From Ricordea florida (Eukaryota > Cnidaria > Anthozoa > Corallimorpharia > Ricordeidae), in the NCBI GenBank assembly GCA_949710005.1, contig OX453280.1:13194258-13258257 (forward strand): DNA of 64,000 bases. Direction: 5' to 3'. The position numbers and the translations under genes are program-made. Positions 54,625-64,000 of the stretch are shown here, one piece after another. The stretch's first letter is position 1, and every line of letters starts with the position of its first letter. The notes below the pieces were generated by a model. That model made no database searches. It was not told the DNA's origin and saw nothing but the letters and a program-made list of their open reading frames with translations.

Positions 54625-55426
54625 GGAACTTGCCCTTGTTTTTACTTTCGTGTTGTTTACATTTGACATGGATCTTGACCTTTTCAATTGTTCCGGTTAC
54701 TAATTTTCTGTCACGTTATCCGAAGTTTTCAGCTAAAATAGATAAAAATACATTAAAGATTCATTTTAGCCTTATATTGTATCTGAGAAAATATTTTCAA
54801 CATTCACAGCTAAGATTTTATAAAATGTGTTTTCTTATGCTTGCGTGACAGTGACAATTCCTTTTATGTAAAACATGAAAATTCACATATGGCTTTACCT
54901 CTCTCAAGCTGTGGCCTTTGAATTGCCCAAGCCAGATTTTTTATATGTTAAAGTACAGCAATAGAGCTTTCCTCTGATGTAAATTTTGTTATGAATTTCG
55001 ATGTACCAGTATGCGATTTTTACTTTTAAAGTTTCCTTAATTTTCAGCGTTTTCCTATCCGCTTAGACTAGGAATCTCGGCGCCTTAAACCCGATGTGTG
55101 AAAAATCAGTATTTTCAAATATTTTTACATTTTCGGGTTGATCTGGTGATACCTCACTCACCTGCAAAAGATTATCGCGTTAAGTTGACCCGTTTTTATT
55201 TCCAAGTGATTTGAAAAAGTGCTAATTCGCACGAATTTTTAATGTCGGCTGTGACGTTGACACGGCATTTCAATTTTTGCCCAGTTTCTCCAAAAAGGAA
55301 ACTCTTTGGAAACTTTGATTATAATTTTCATAAATGTTTTACCAAAGGGGTTTTTTCTGACCAAATATAAAGGAATTCAAAATTTCAGTTTTGACGGCGA
55401 ATTCTCTATATTTACAGCCGGCCGCT
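54625..55426. repeat. Right long terminal inverted repeat
   Basis: Partner of 50,251-51,060. It ends TTACAGCCGGCCGCT just before the CTTAAG duplication. Confidence 0.85.
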
Positions 55427-55473
55427 CTTAAGCTATCATTCTCAACTGGATATGGAATTTGCAAACCTGTCAT
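55427..55473 (-). pseudogene. 5' part of the split small virus-like gene
   Basis: The ATG at 55,473 starts MTGLQIPYPVENDS and runs into the CTTAAG duplication. See 50,100-50,250 for the continuation. Confidence 0.6.
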
Positions 55474-55490
55474 GTTTTTTAAGGTTTGTT

Positions 55491-55727
55491 TTTATTGTTT
55501 CAAATTATGTGGGTGTATGCCATATATTCCCGGTATGGACATTTCTTCCAACTTGAAATATAAACCTGTTTTTTCTTCAAAAACGTAAACATTTGAAATT
55601 GCGCCGTTTTTAAAAGATTTCGGCTGTTGTATAATGATTTTATCATAATCAAATTCATCTTCAGCATCAATTTCAACAAAGTATGTTTTATCTGCCTTGT
55701 TTCGTATTTATTATCAGGATGCCTCAT
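55491..55727 (-). pseudogene. Small virus-like gene with one frameshift
   Basis: Starts at the ATG at 55,727 (MRHPDNKYET). A one-base shift near 55,695 moves coding-like sequence to another frame (VEIDAEDEFDYDKIIIQQPK to a TAA at 55,493-55,491). The gene is acidic at its centre and ~78 codons long. It begins a few bases before the end of the capsid-like gene, a tight viral arrangement. Function unknown. Confidence 0.5.
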
Positions 55728-55728
55728 A

Positions 55729-56941
55729 TTAATTTTTTACGAACCAGAATTTCATTTTTTTAAAATCCAACTTTCTGAAAAGATACCAGCCCAATGCACC
55801 CATTACAACTGTTACAACAGCAAGATTAACTTCATGTGCACTTGTTACGTTATTAACAGATACTGTGGTTTTAGGTTTTGATTTTGTAGTTGTTTTAACT
55901 GGAACGTGCGGTAATACAACTTTCGAAGAACCGAGATTATGCGTTATTCCAACAGCCTTCATTTCCCGATTTGCATCTAAGTTAACCCCGAAAGTCATGT
56001 CACTCGTCGCCTTCATCAGCTTGTTGTTATAACCTACTACACTCTCGGTATTTATGATCATATTACTGGGCATTAACCATACTCCAGGAGCAATCGCCAA
56101 ATCAAGTCGTAATTTTGCTCCTTGAGTGGCAGGCTGATATCTTTGAACTGAACTTGTAATGTCATTCTCAATAACACTACTCTCGAATAACGATAAAAAC
56201 TCTTGCTGCATTTCAATGGACCCGCCTCCATTTCCAATGATTGAAATTCTCGTGTTAAATTGGGAACCCAATACACATTAAACGAAAGCCTCTGCCGACC
56301 TATTCAGTATCTCCAGTCCAGCCTTTGTTAAACTATGTCCATTTGTGGGTATGAACTAAGCATATTTAAATCGTGAGAAATCATCGTTCCGAATAAATGA
56401 AATAAGATCACCCTTTTCTTTCTTTCCACCTTCATCGGAAAAATTTCACATCTTCACCCGGCCACTGATTCGCTTCCTTATCATAATTTGATAATATAAT
56501 AATGAACGTTCTGAAATCCACCACCTTTTCCATGATAACCAGCTCCATAATCCAAAAAAATAATCCCAGACCATGATTTCTTCCACCTTTCCATCTGAAA
56601 TCGGCATTATCTGGTAACCCAAATTCTCTACATAATTATTGATAGTTAACCTTACTATACGGGTTGTTTGATATATTAAATGGTTGTTCATCAGGTAATG
56701 GAACATGCAATTCGTACAATATTCTTCTGATTGTGAAATAGATCTGAAACTTAATAAAGCTATTCACAACTTTGGGGTAACTCATCCTCTCATATGGACT
56801 AACTCCGCATTCAGAAGTTGCACACCAAACCGTGAAATTAAGTTGTTGTGGCCAATAAATCATATCAGGAGCGTTCAACCATATTCTACTCTGTTTTCCA
56901 GATTTGAAAGTAACAACCTGAGATTTGAATACGTTTCGCAT
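55729..56941 (-). pseudogene. Capsid-like protein gene, broken
   Basis: The ATG at 56,941 begins a 101-codon part (SRIWLNAPDMIYWPQQLNFT, FTIRRILYELHVPLPDEQPF) that stops near 56,637. Coding-like sequence continues in other frames to ~56,430. After a gap, the C-terminal ~180 codons (56,271-55,729, no ATG) contain VQRYQPATQGAKLRLDLAIA and MIINTESVVGYNNKLMKATS. The end has a Lys/Thr linker and a hydrophobic segment (VTVVMGALGWYLF). I recognise the type as a large conserved protein of cnidarian virus-like elements. The capsid role is inferred from size and from the neighbouring ATPase. Confidence 0.5.
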
Positions 56942-56999
56942 TTTCGCGGTAAACTTTTGACTCTTCGATACATAGAGTAGTATACGTGGCTCATATGAG

Positions 57000-57520
57000 C
57001 CGTAACCAATCAGGAGCCGAGAAAGACAATAGGCTATTGTTTGGAGAACAATGGATGCTATTGTTTTCCGAATCCAAGATGGCGGAGGTATTTTTCAGCC
57101 ATCAGGAGCCGAATTAAGTATTCAAGATGGCAGCGCTTATAGGGCCGTTAACCAATCAAGAGCCAGGATTTGTACCACGTGACCAACAAGAACAATGGGG
57201 TTCTATTGTTTTTAATCGAGAATGGCTACCACAAATGTCAGCCAATCAGGAGTCGAATTAAGGATTCAAAATGGCGGCACCCATGCTAATAAAAATCAGC
57301 CATGTTGGAAAACAGCCCACCAGCCTCGACAAAGGAATCTTGGATCGGTCTCACAGATTTCCATGGCAACCCAAACAATAAAAGGCGGTAAAATAAAGTA
57401 TTCTTACTTAAATAATTACAGTAGTTTTTCATCGATTTCCATGGCGACACAAACAATATGAGTCGATAAAACACTTAGTCATTTTTCAATGATTTCCATG
57501 GCAACCAAATCAACAATACA
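57000..57520. repeat. Irregular repeats upstream of the capsid-like gene
   Basis: AATCAGGAGCCGAATTAAG and CAAGATGGCGGC-type words recur 3-4 times between 57,005 and 57,280. ATTTCCATGGCAACCCAAAC-type words recur at ~57,357, 57,437 and 57,492. Confidence 0.6.
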
Positions 57521-57654
57521 ATAACACAAAAGTCCTTCCTGCAAGCGTTCATGGTAAAGACTGAGAGACTTGGGTCATAGCCTAGGCTATGTAGGGTGTG
57601 GCAAAGCATCATGGGACGATCACATCATCAAGAACCAATCCGAATAAAGAAAAA

Positions 57655-57985
57655 TCAGCATGAATTAAAGTACTTACAGCGGGGCTTCCCCAGTCCTCCT
57701 CTCTTAAGAAGAGCATTAAACCCTGGAATCTCACCTTTGTGGGGCACTCCCCGAGGGTTGGTTACATCGGCTCGTGTTGGAAAAATCCCTGACAGCGGTG
57801 AAACTCCCATTGCCTTCTGCTTTGATGTCCCCATGGCTATCAAGAATACTACGCGCTAAATGAATAGGTCTACCTACCATCCCATGTCGGTAGTATGTTT
57901 CCTTGAACATATTAAAAGACTTGTTTGGTATCCTTTTGAACCATATTGTAATCACATTCAATTGATCTATCGACAAGCTTAGTAA
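57655..57985 (-). pseudogene. Possible decayed exon with donor site
   Basis: The minus strand has coding-like segments in different frames: VDRSIECDYNMVQKDTKQVF, then GVSPLSGIFPTRADVTNPRG and GEIPGFNALLKRGGLGKP. The last ends at a donor-like CGCT|GTAAGT near 57,677. Stops between the segments suggest frameshifts. Not identified. Confidence 0.3.
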
Positions 57986-58066
57986 TGCCTACCAGTGCCG
58001 AAAAATCCAGAGAAAGATTGAAGAAATGGAGGAAAAAAATATTGAACTATGCATTGGAGAATAACA

Positions 58067-58690
58067 TCAAAGGCATTTCGAACAAACTCTTCGCGCTCAA
58101 AGTGAAGATCTAACTAAATTTACAAGCACTGCAAAGCACACCACTCTAATTCATTGACATTGCGAATTATAAGCAGTTTTCGACGGGAATAAAACCAATT
58201 ACATTAATCATAGCCCTTAGTTCTTGGAGAAAAGAGAATTGCGTGTTCCTTTCTTATTTCTTCATCCAACATGAGAAGAAAGAGTCAAAGAGAAAAAATA
58301 CAATTAGAATACTTCAAGTGGAAATAATTTGCTGTTGAATCTAAAGGCCTTGATCTCGACTGTTCCCTTGAGAAAAGCATCATTCAAAGGAATCTTAGAC
58401 AAAAAAAGTACATTTTGAGCGACCGTTGAAGAATTAACATAATTGGTCAGACATGAACGATGAAATGAATTAAAACCGAAAAACACATGTTTAGAAGCTA
58501 AAATCATGTTAGACTGTATCCTTTAGGAAAAACATCAAAGGCATTTCAAAAAAACTCTTCGCGTTCAAAGTGAAGATCTAACAAACACTGCAAACTGTTC
58601 GCTTCAAATAAAACAGCCGCTCAAATAATAAGCAGTTTTCGACAAGAGTAAAACACTTACATTAAATATAGTCCTTTTCTCCAATGCGTC
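58067..58690. repeat. Two direct copies of a ~150-bp sequence
   Basis: ACATCAAAGGCATTTCRAAM, CAAAGTGAAGATCTAAC and ATAAGCAGTTTTCGACRRGA occur in the same order at ~58,067-58,215 and ~58,533-58,685. Confidence 0.7.
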
Positions 58691-58824
58691 ACACATCTCT
58701 TGTTCACTTAATTCCATTTCAACAAGGCAGGAGAGAAAACTATTTTTACCAAGACCTATGGAGGCTGAACGAACTCACACAAGTAAAATGATTTTGCTTA
58801 CAACGTTTGATTTATTTGGTGTAT

Positions 58825-59172
58825 AAGGTGTCCGTTCGCAGGCCAGGTTACCTGGCAACATTACTCCATGTGAAATTCCGCCATTAGGAATTCCTTGAAT
58901 GATGTTTCGAAAATAATGTGAATTTTGTGGAAACCGATTTCACTCGTCTTGGAAATCCATCCCAGCAAGAAGATCTCCTACATATACAAGAAAGAATGGC
59001 GAGAGATCGTCGTCGAGTAAGTTTGAATGCCGCAAAAATCGGCACACGGGAAGCGGCGACTCAAATCAGAGATTGAGAAACGACGGTAGAGACGATAACA
59101 AGAGACATCGCAGCTAAGACAACAACTGGTTGCTCAAAAAAGCAAAGGAATCAGCAAGGAAAAGGACTTTTT
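58825..59172. mobile_element. R1 head fragment (copy 6)
   Basis: Only the first ~350 bp of R1 are present, from AAGGTGTCCGTTCGCAGG with CCAGGTTACCTGG. It breaks off after AAGGAC. It lies 27 kb from the R1 array, so the head alone can be dispersed. Confidence 0.75.
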
Positions 59173-59811
59173 TCACAATTTGAGTGCCATCCATAACTCA
59201 ATTTAATTATAACATAACAAAAAGGAAAAACATTAACATTTATTTTGCTTCCATGTAGGCTATATACTGGAACTTAGATATCAAGCTAAATTAAGTAAAA
59301 AATGCTAGCGGAACTGTCTAAATGTGTTTTTATATAGATAGTTATATCTAAGCCCTTTTGCATACATTTTACCATACCTTGGAGTAAACATTTATTTTAC
59401 CGAGGTGTTCGTTTTAACACGAAAATGACAAGAGTTGTGTCCTGCATTTCCCAGTAGCGTGTACAAATCTTTTATAATACATTTACGCAAAAAGAATGGT
59501 TAATTTCATCAGGAATAGAAAACAGTACATTGATAATTTGTGTTTTTTGTAGAATATACTCCATGAATTTGTAGGTAGAAAGACCGTACTATTGGCAGAC
59601 GAAAGTTTTGACAAAAATCATAGTGAGTTAACCGACCTCGACACTAAACTATAGTTAAAAACGTTTGTGAATTCCTTTGCAATATTTGTTAATGGTTTTA
59701 CAGTTTAAAGTGAAATGAAAGTACTAAACGGGAGCCCCGCTTTTAGGCTTGGCTAAATCTATATATTAACCTTTATTGAATAGTCATAACATGAAATCCG
59801 TAGGGAGAATT
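59173..59811. other. AT-rich intergenic, no feature seen
   Basis: Nothing recognised. Confidence 0.3.
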
Positions 59812-60294
59812 TTAAATCTTAAAGTCTTGACCGTGGTTGGTGATGGGAACTAGACTCGTTTCCAGTTTCTCAAACTCTTGTGCCTTGGCCCCAAAAAGCA
59901 CGATATTTTTGTCTGTTTTCTTTTGCTTTTGGTCCCGAAGTTTTTGCCTGATCCGTTCCTTATTCTTCGCATAATAACATCTCCAATATTCGTTGATCCG
60001 TTCCCTGTTTTTTTTACATAATTGTCTTCGGTAACTTCTGATGGGCTCCTTGTTCTGTTGACAATAGGCTCTCTGGGTGCTGGCGACTCGTTCCTTGTTA
60101 ACTTCATACCATCTTTTACGACGGGTTTTGAGAATCTCAACGTTCTCTGAACGATATCTTTTTGGTCGGGCAAGGATTCGCTCTCCGTTCTTTGCATAAT
60201 AGTTTTTGTGGTAGGTCCTTTTACAGATAACCCTCTGGTCATTTCCTGACAGTGGATTGAAGCAATTCCTCTTGTGGCGTCGTACAAATAATGA
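59812..60294 (-). pseudogene. Basic YYxKNxERI-repeat protein of the virus-like element
   Basis: This minus-strand frame is open for 160 codons between a TAG (60,297-60,295) and the TAA at 59,814-59,812. It lacks an ATG at its start. It encodes a repeated ~20-residue motif of the form YYAKNxERI...RR (NYYAKNGERI, WYEVNKERV, CKKNRERINEYW, YYAKNKERIRQK), very rich in Lys/Arg. An overlapping 152-codon ATG frame (60,308-59,850) is longer-looking but has no repeat periodicity and is likely the shadow. The missing start suggests a 5' frameshift. A nucleic-acid-binding role is suggested by its charge only. Confidence 0.6.
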
Positions 60295-60340
60295 CTAAAA
60301 CTCTGCAATCATACACTCTTATAAGAGTCACTTGGCTAAT

Positions 60341-60505
60341 TCAGGTTTCAACCTCTTCTTCTACTTCCTCTTCGTCATTTTCCTCGGGGAGTAACTTCTT
60401 ATGCATTAGTCTGTTCAACAGGAATTTACTCTTTGCTAGTGCAGACTCGGCCGCTTCGTCAAAATCCATGTTATCTTCCTCAATAAAGCGTCGAAGCGTC
60501 TTCAT
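60341..60505 (-). CDS. Small acidic protein, 54 aa
   Basis: The ATG at 60,505 gives MKTLRRFIEEDNMDFDEAAE, and the frame ends in a Glu run before TGA (60,343-60,341). It begins 4 bp after the upstream acidic gene's stop, consistent with a compact viral transcription unit. No known domain. Confidence 0.5.
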   Translation of the reverse strand: MKTLRRFIEEDNMDFDEAAESALAKSKFLLNRLMHKKLLPEENDEEEVEEEVET

Positions 60506-60508
60506 GAC

Positions 60509-60889
60509 TTAACGGTTTATTGCATCGTGTTTGATACGGTGAGTCCATTTTAGACGCTCTAAGTAAGTCCTCCGCAGCCTTCTTCTACTTACAGGGAATA
60601 GGGCATTGAACGAAGCATTTTCGGCATAGTGTTGCGATTTTCTCCTATCTAGGAACTGCTGGAGTTCTTTCAGGTAGGTTTCTATGAGATCTTCCCCGAC
60701 TTTTTGACGTAACGGACTCCACGGGTTTGGTTCATCATCGTCCGCTTCTTCTTCCTCTTCAGAGCTACTACTATCCTCCTCTTCCTGTTCCTCTTCAGGC
60801 TCCTCTTCTTCAACCTCCTCTTCTTCTTCTTCCTTTACATCACTGTTATCCTCTACGGGGCCAAGAATGTCTGTTGAATGATCACCCAT
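60509..60889 (-). CDS. Acidic protein with basic C-terminus, 126 aa
   Basis: Residues ~14-52 are almost only Glu, Asp and Ser (long Glu runs). A conserved-looking NPWSPLRQKVGEDLIETYLK segment follows, and a basic tail (RRRLRRTYLERLKWTHRI) ends it. The frame is intact. It lies between the ATPase and the small acidic gene on the same strand. Function unknown, possibly DNA- or capsid-associated by analogy of charge pattern only. Confidence 0.6.
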   Translation of the reverse strand: MGDHSTDILGPVEDNSDVKEEEEEEVEEEEPEEEQEEEDSSSSEEEEEADDDEPNPWSPLRQKVGEDLIETYLKELQQFLDRRKSQHYAENASFNALFPVSRRRLRRTYLERLKWTHRIKHDAINR

Positions 60890-60977
60890 GATTCTCGTCG
60901 ACCTTCACCAAAGACAGCGTGCTTCAAATGAGCCGAGTCGATTAAACCAATATTTAATATACTGTTTTAGTAAATGA

Positions 60978-61816
60978 TCAAACATCCTCTCTCTTAATTC
61001 TTCGATGCCAACGCGGGTATCCTTCGTGCGTCAAGAGGTGAGTAAACACGCGTCTCCTATCATCACTGGCGGGGTGTAGATCCAAGACCGCGTACCCAAA
61101 CGGTCGTCCGGTCACTTTTTGATACACATCCATCATGTCTTGCCAGCAAGTGGGAAAAGCTTGAAGCAGTAAATTCCTTATCCCTAATTGATCTCTTGGA
61201 TTTTTGAACGCTACGATGTAGTGGGCGTTCCTGGAAATACTCTTAGCGTATTTCCCTGGTGGAAACATGTTCTGGCACAAGTACAGCACGGTGAAGTTTT
61301 GATGGTGAGAGTGTTTGGTGAATAAGTCCAGCAACTCTTTGTCCTCACCTCCCTCTGCAATCAAATCGTCTAACACGAGTAATCCACCCTTTGGAAACCA
61401 TGCCTTGAGATGGTGAGACTCGGGATTCCCTTCGTGAAATTCACACCAGCCTTTTGCATGTCTTGAAATCCGTCTTGCCACGCCCCGTAACAATAATGAA
61501 TTGCGGGAGGAATATTTAGAAACAATTCGTCCAAGTGATCCAAGAGTAACGACTCGGTAAAACAAGTCTTGCCGCAGCCAGAGGGACCCACGATCAAAAT
61601 ACTGGAGGGTGTCTTGAACCGAAACGCTTCCCCATTTCTATTCCAGTAGGGATCCCATGGTGCTTTTCGATAATTCGGTAGGAAATGTGATCTTTGGGAC
61701 ATTTTGTGTTTTCTCTGACCCACTGCTTCGACAACTATGTTTCTCGTGACGAATTCTACTCTCTGTACGAGAGAATAGTCTATGACAATATCGACAATAA
61801 AGGGATAAAGGGACAT
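60978..61816 (-). pseudogene. Packaging-type P-loop ATPase, frameshifted
   Basis: The ATG at 61,816 (a second in-frame ATG is at ~61,702) starts the N-terminal part with Walker A GPSGCGKT (~61,567-61,590). A one-base shift near 61,430 moves the frame. The C-terminal part carries Walker B GLLVLDDL (~61,365), TVLYLCQNMFPPGKYAKSIS and a His/Arg-rich end at 60,978. Motif order matches A32/FtsK-like virion packaging ATPases, but the sequence is clearly different from the ATPase at 3,273-3,914, indicating a separate lineage. It is the first gene of the decayed virus-like cluster. Confidence 0.75.
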
Positions 61817-61854
61817 GATGCCTTGCTATTTTGATTCAAAATGAGTCGAGGCAG

Positions 61855-64000
61855 TTAAAGCCTAATTTTTATAGATGGTTGATGGATAGAGTTTGTGGAG
61901 GTAGTGGTGTATGTGGTGGTGGTGAATGTGGTGGTGGTGTATGTGGTGGTGGTGTAGGTGGTGGTGGTTGAGGTGGTGGTGGTGATGGAGGTGGTGGTTG
62001 TTGTGGTGGGGGTGGTGGTGGTGTATGTAGTCGTGGTGGTGGTGTACGTGGTGGTGGTTGTGGTTGTGGTTGGGGTGGATCGGGTGGTATACAGCTCGTT
62101 GCCTATAACCGGTGCTGGTTGGATGGCTGTGGACCTCTGGTTGAGTGTCACATTGTCACCATTGTCACATTCACGTCCTTCCGAGAAGGTTGTTGAGGCC
62201 TCCAATTCATCGTAATCTCCGCTGGTTTCCTCCTTTATGTACTGAGGTGTCCTTGATCATAATAAGTGGCGTCTGTTACGGCGATACTCACTTCCATCTT
62301 TGGTGCGCACGTTGTAGGACCTTAGGGTGTTGTGTTGACCCAGAACTGTGGCGGGCTTCCAGTTCCCCGACTTTGTTTGGATGTGAACTTCTTCCCCGTT
62401 TGTGAGTGGTTTCAGCTCTCTAGCTCCTTGATTATAGTAGTGCATTTGGGTGGATTGTTTTTGCTCCATCCTCTCTCTGGCTAATTCTGGATCTACTACA
62501 TTTGGTTTGAGATGATTACTTGTTGTCGGTAGTATGGAGCGTAGACGTCTGCTCATCAAGGGCTGACGTTATCCAGTGGGGTGTTTCTGTGTTCTAGAAG
62601 GCTGAGGTATGGATCTCGACTATCTGCCTTTGATTTCTTAAGGAGTTGCTTTGCAGTGTGAACAGACTTCTCAACTACATCATTTGATTGAGGGTAAGTG
62701 GGACTGCTCGTGACGTGACTGAAATCCTATTCATTGGCGAAACAAGCAAATTCCTGTCCGGAGAATTGGGGGCCGTTGTCAGATATTAATTTCTCCGGAA
62801 TGCCATGTCTAGCAAAAATGGCTTTCAGCTTGTTGATAACGGCTGAGCCAGTTGTAGTAGTCATTCTTTCCAGCTCAAAATATCTACTGTAGTAGTCAAC
62901 CACAATCAGATACTGGGGTGATGGAATCGTACTTACATGAACAAATCGGTCGCAACATTTTGCCATGGACGTTCGGGTAGCTCATGTGCTATCATTGGCG
63001 CCTTGGGGTTAGAGCCCTGGTGTTTTGTGCAGATTGGGCAATTTGAGACAATGTCTTCTATCTGACTGTTCATACTGGGCCAAAACATGACCTCTTTTGC
63101 TCGATTCTTGCACTTTACTATGCCCATATGTCCTATGTGGACTCGCTTTAACATGTCCTTCCTAAGTGCCACAGGAATGACAATTCTTTCTCCTTTAAAC
63201 ACTAAACCTTCCATGACGGAGAGTTCATCCCTGTAGTTCCAGAAGGGCCTTACAGATGGTGGACAACTGGTTCGGTGATCTGGCCACCCCTCTTTGATGA
63301 CTGTGATAAGCTGCTGCATGTCAGGGTCCGAAGCAGTGTTTTCTCGTAGGTCCGACATTTTTTGGTCAGAGACGGGCAAATTCACCATGACCAAGTGAAC
63401 TTGGGCATCAAAAGCCTCATGTGTGTCATCAACTTCATTGAGATGCAGGCGCGACAACGTGTCTGCTACTGGAATTTTCTTTCCGGGCTGGTAGTGAACA
63501 GTTAGGTCATATTTCTGAAGGCGTAACATCATTCTTTGCAGTCGGGCTGGGGCTGCAGATAGAGGTTTGCTTAGAATTGTCTCAAGAGGCTTATGATCTG
63601 TAGTGACTGCAACGTTTTTGCCGTAAATGTATTGATGGAAGCGCCCTGTGCCGAATACTATTGCATACATCTCCTTCTCAATCTGGGCATAGTCTTGTTC
63701 TGTGGGACTCAAAGATTTTGACGCATAGGCAACAGGCTGTCCTTCCTGCAAGAGCACAGCACCTAGACCATGTTTAGATGCATCAACTTCTAGTGTCACT
63801 TCCTTCTTTACATCGCAGTACGCTAGGGTTCCCGCAGAGGTAATCAGCAGCTTCATTTTGTCAAAAGCCGTATGCTGTGCACAATCCCATACAAACTCTG
63901 AATCTTTCTTCAGTAGGCTTCTCATAGGTGCAGAGGTCTCTGCTAGGTTTGGAGTGAATTTAGCCAAATAATTTACCATTCCGAGTAGGGTCTCGAGTTC
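61855..64000 (-). pseudogene. Ty3/Gypsy retrotransposon pol, decayed and partial
   Basis: The fragment starts outside the window with the end of the reverse transcriptase (FVWDCAQHTAFDKMK). RNase H follows (VTLEVDASKHGLGAVLLQEG, TDHKPLETILSK), then the integrase HHCC finger (HIGHMGIVKC...CPICTKHQG) and the core (YLIVVDYYSRYFE, LISDNGPQFSG). Breaks include a frameshift near 62,940, an in-frame TAG near 62,727, and stops near 62,560 and 62,257. The C-terminal tail is very Thr-rich, encoded by a GGT/GTG minisatellite (61,895-62,085). No LTR is visible in the window. Confidence 0.85.
61895..62085. repeat. GGTGGTG minisatellite in the Gypsy tail
   Basis: Irregular repeats of GTGGTGGTG(T/G)ATGTG, read as Thr/Tyr codons on the minus strand. 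Confidence 0.85.

Larger units (their letters stand above)
50251..55426. mobile_element. 5,176-bp transposon with ~800-bp TIRs and 6-bp CTTAAG duplication
   Basis: The two ends are long inverted repeats beginning AGCGGC and ending GCCGCT. CTTAAG is duplicated at 50,245-50,250 and 55,427-55,432. AG...CT ends, ~800-bp repeats and a 6-bp duplication are Polinton features. Because CTTAAG contains TTAA, a TTAA-duplicating element with GAGCGGC ends is equally allowed by the sequence. No polymerase or integrase is inside, so it is non-autonomous. It carries unidentified frames and a nested Mutator-type MITE. Confidence 0.82.
49620..61830 (-). mobile_element. Second virus-like element, decayed (Polinton-like relative)
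   Basis: Minus-strand genes in order from the right: packaging-type ATPase, two acidic small proteins, a basic repeat protein, a capsid-like gene and at least three small genes. Gene packing is virus-like (a 4-bp gap or less between the acidic genes). The set and sequences differ from the intact Polinton at the left end of the window. No integrase or polymerase was found. The element is interrupted by a 5.2-kb transposon, an R1 fragment and other repeats. Its ends are not defined. Confidence 0.65.

Noticed and set aside
61958..62215. Val-rich plus-strand frame
   Set aside because: Antisense reading of the GGTGGTG minisatellite in the Gypsy tail.

Overview
The window is eukaryotic, AT-rich and dominated by transposons. 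No bacterial operons, Shine-Dalgarno pattern or dense coding outside mobile elements is visible. One intronless class A neuropeptide-type GPCR (35.5-36.7 kb, minus strand) is the only convincing host gene. The mix of Polinton/Maverick, Penelope-like element with hammerhead ribozymes, Harbinger with a MADF partner, CR1/L2-type LINE, Ty3/Gypsy and many MITEs suggests an aquatic invertebrate, most likely a cnidarian such as an anthozoan. The species is an inference, not something read directly from the sequence.

Layout. 1-~10.9 kb: the right part of an apparently intact Polinton/adintovirus-like element with a partial small gene, four small membrane or coiled-coil genes, a helical gene, packaging ATPase, major capsid protein, rve integrase and a 1437-aa protein-primed-type DNA polymerase B. 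Most genes are preceded by the same short AT-rich motif (ATTTAAAGAT-like). 11.1-14.1 kb: small MITEs. 14.7-31.9 kb: an irregular tandem array of five copies of a 3-4 kb repeat, here called R1, separated by ~110-bp spacer units and (TA)n. Nested in it are a Penelope-like fragment with a hammerhead ribozyme, a perfect 144-bp palindrome holding two opposed hammerhead ribozymes, and elements with TTAA, ATT or ACTAG target duplications. 32.1-35.3 kb: a ~135-bp satellite, two decayed LINE tails and a 36-bp minisatellite. 35.5-36.7 kb: the GPCR. 37.77-41.01 kb: a full-length Harbinger element (TTA duplication) inserted in a tRNA-derived SINE. 42.6-47.1 kb: a broken CR1/L2-like LINE carrying a MITE. 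47.5-49.6 kb: a second copy of a GGAATTCC-rich repeat, here called R2.

49.6-61.8 kb: a second, much more decayed virus-like element on the minus strand. In transcription order it has a frameshifted packaging-type ATPase, two acidic small proteins, a basic YYxKNxERI-repeat protein, a broken capsid-like gene and several small genes. It is split by a 5,176-bp element with ~800-bp terminal inverted repeats, AG...CT ends and the 6-bp target duplication CTTAAG, which looks like a non-autonomous Polinton-type or TTAA-type transposon. That element itself carries a Mutator-type MITE with a 9-bp duplication. 61.86-64 kb: a decayed Ty3/Gypsy pol gene running off the window.

How the genes work together. 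In the first Polinton the DNA polymerase and integrase form the replication/integration module, and the ATPase and capsid protein form the virion module. The small membrane proteins have unknown, possibly virion, roles. The protease, minor capsid gene and left terminal repeat are not in the window. In Harbinger the DDE transposase and MADF protein are expected to act together. Everything else is remnant or non-autonomous DNA.
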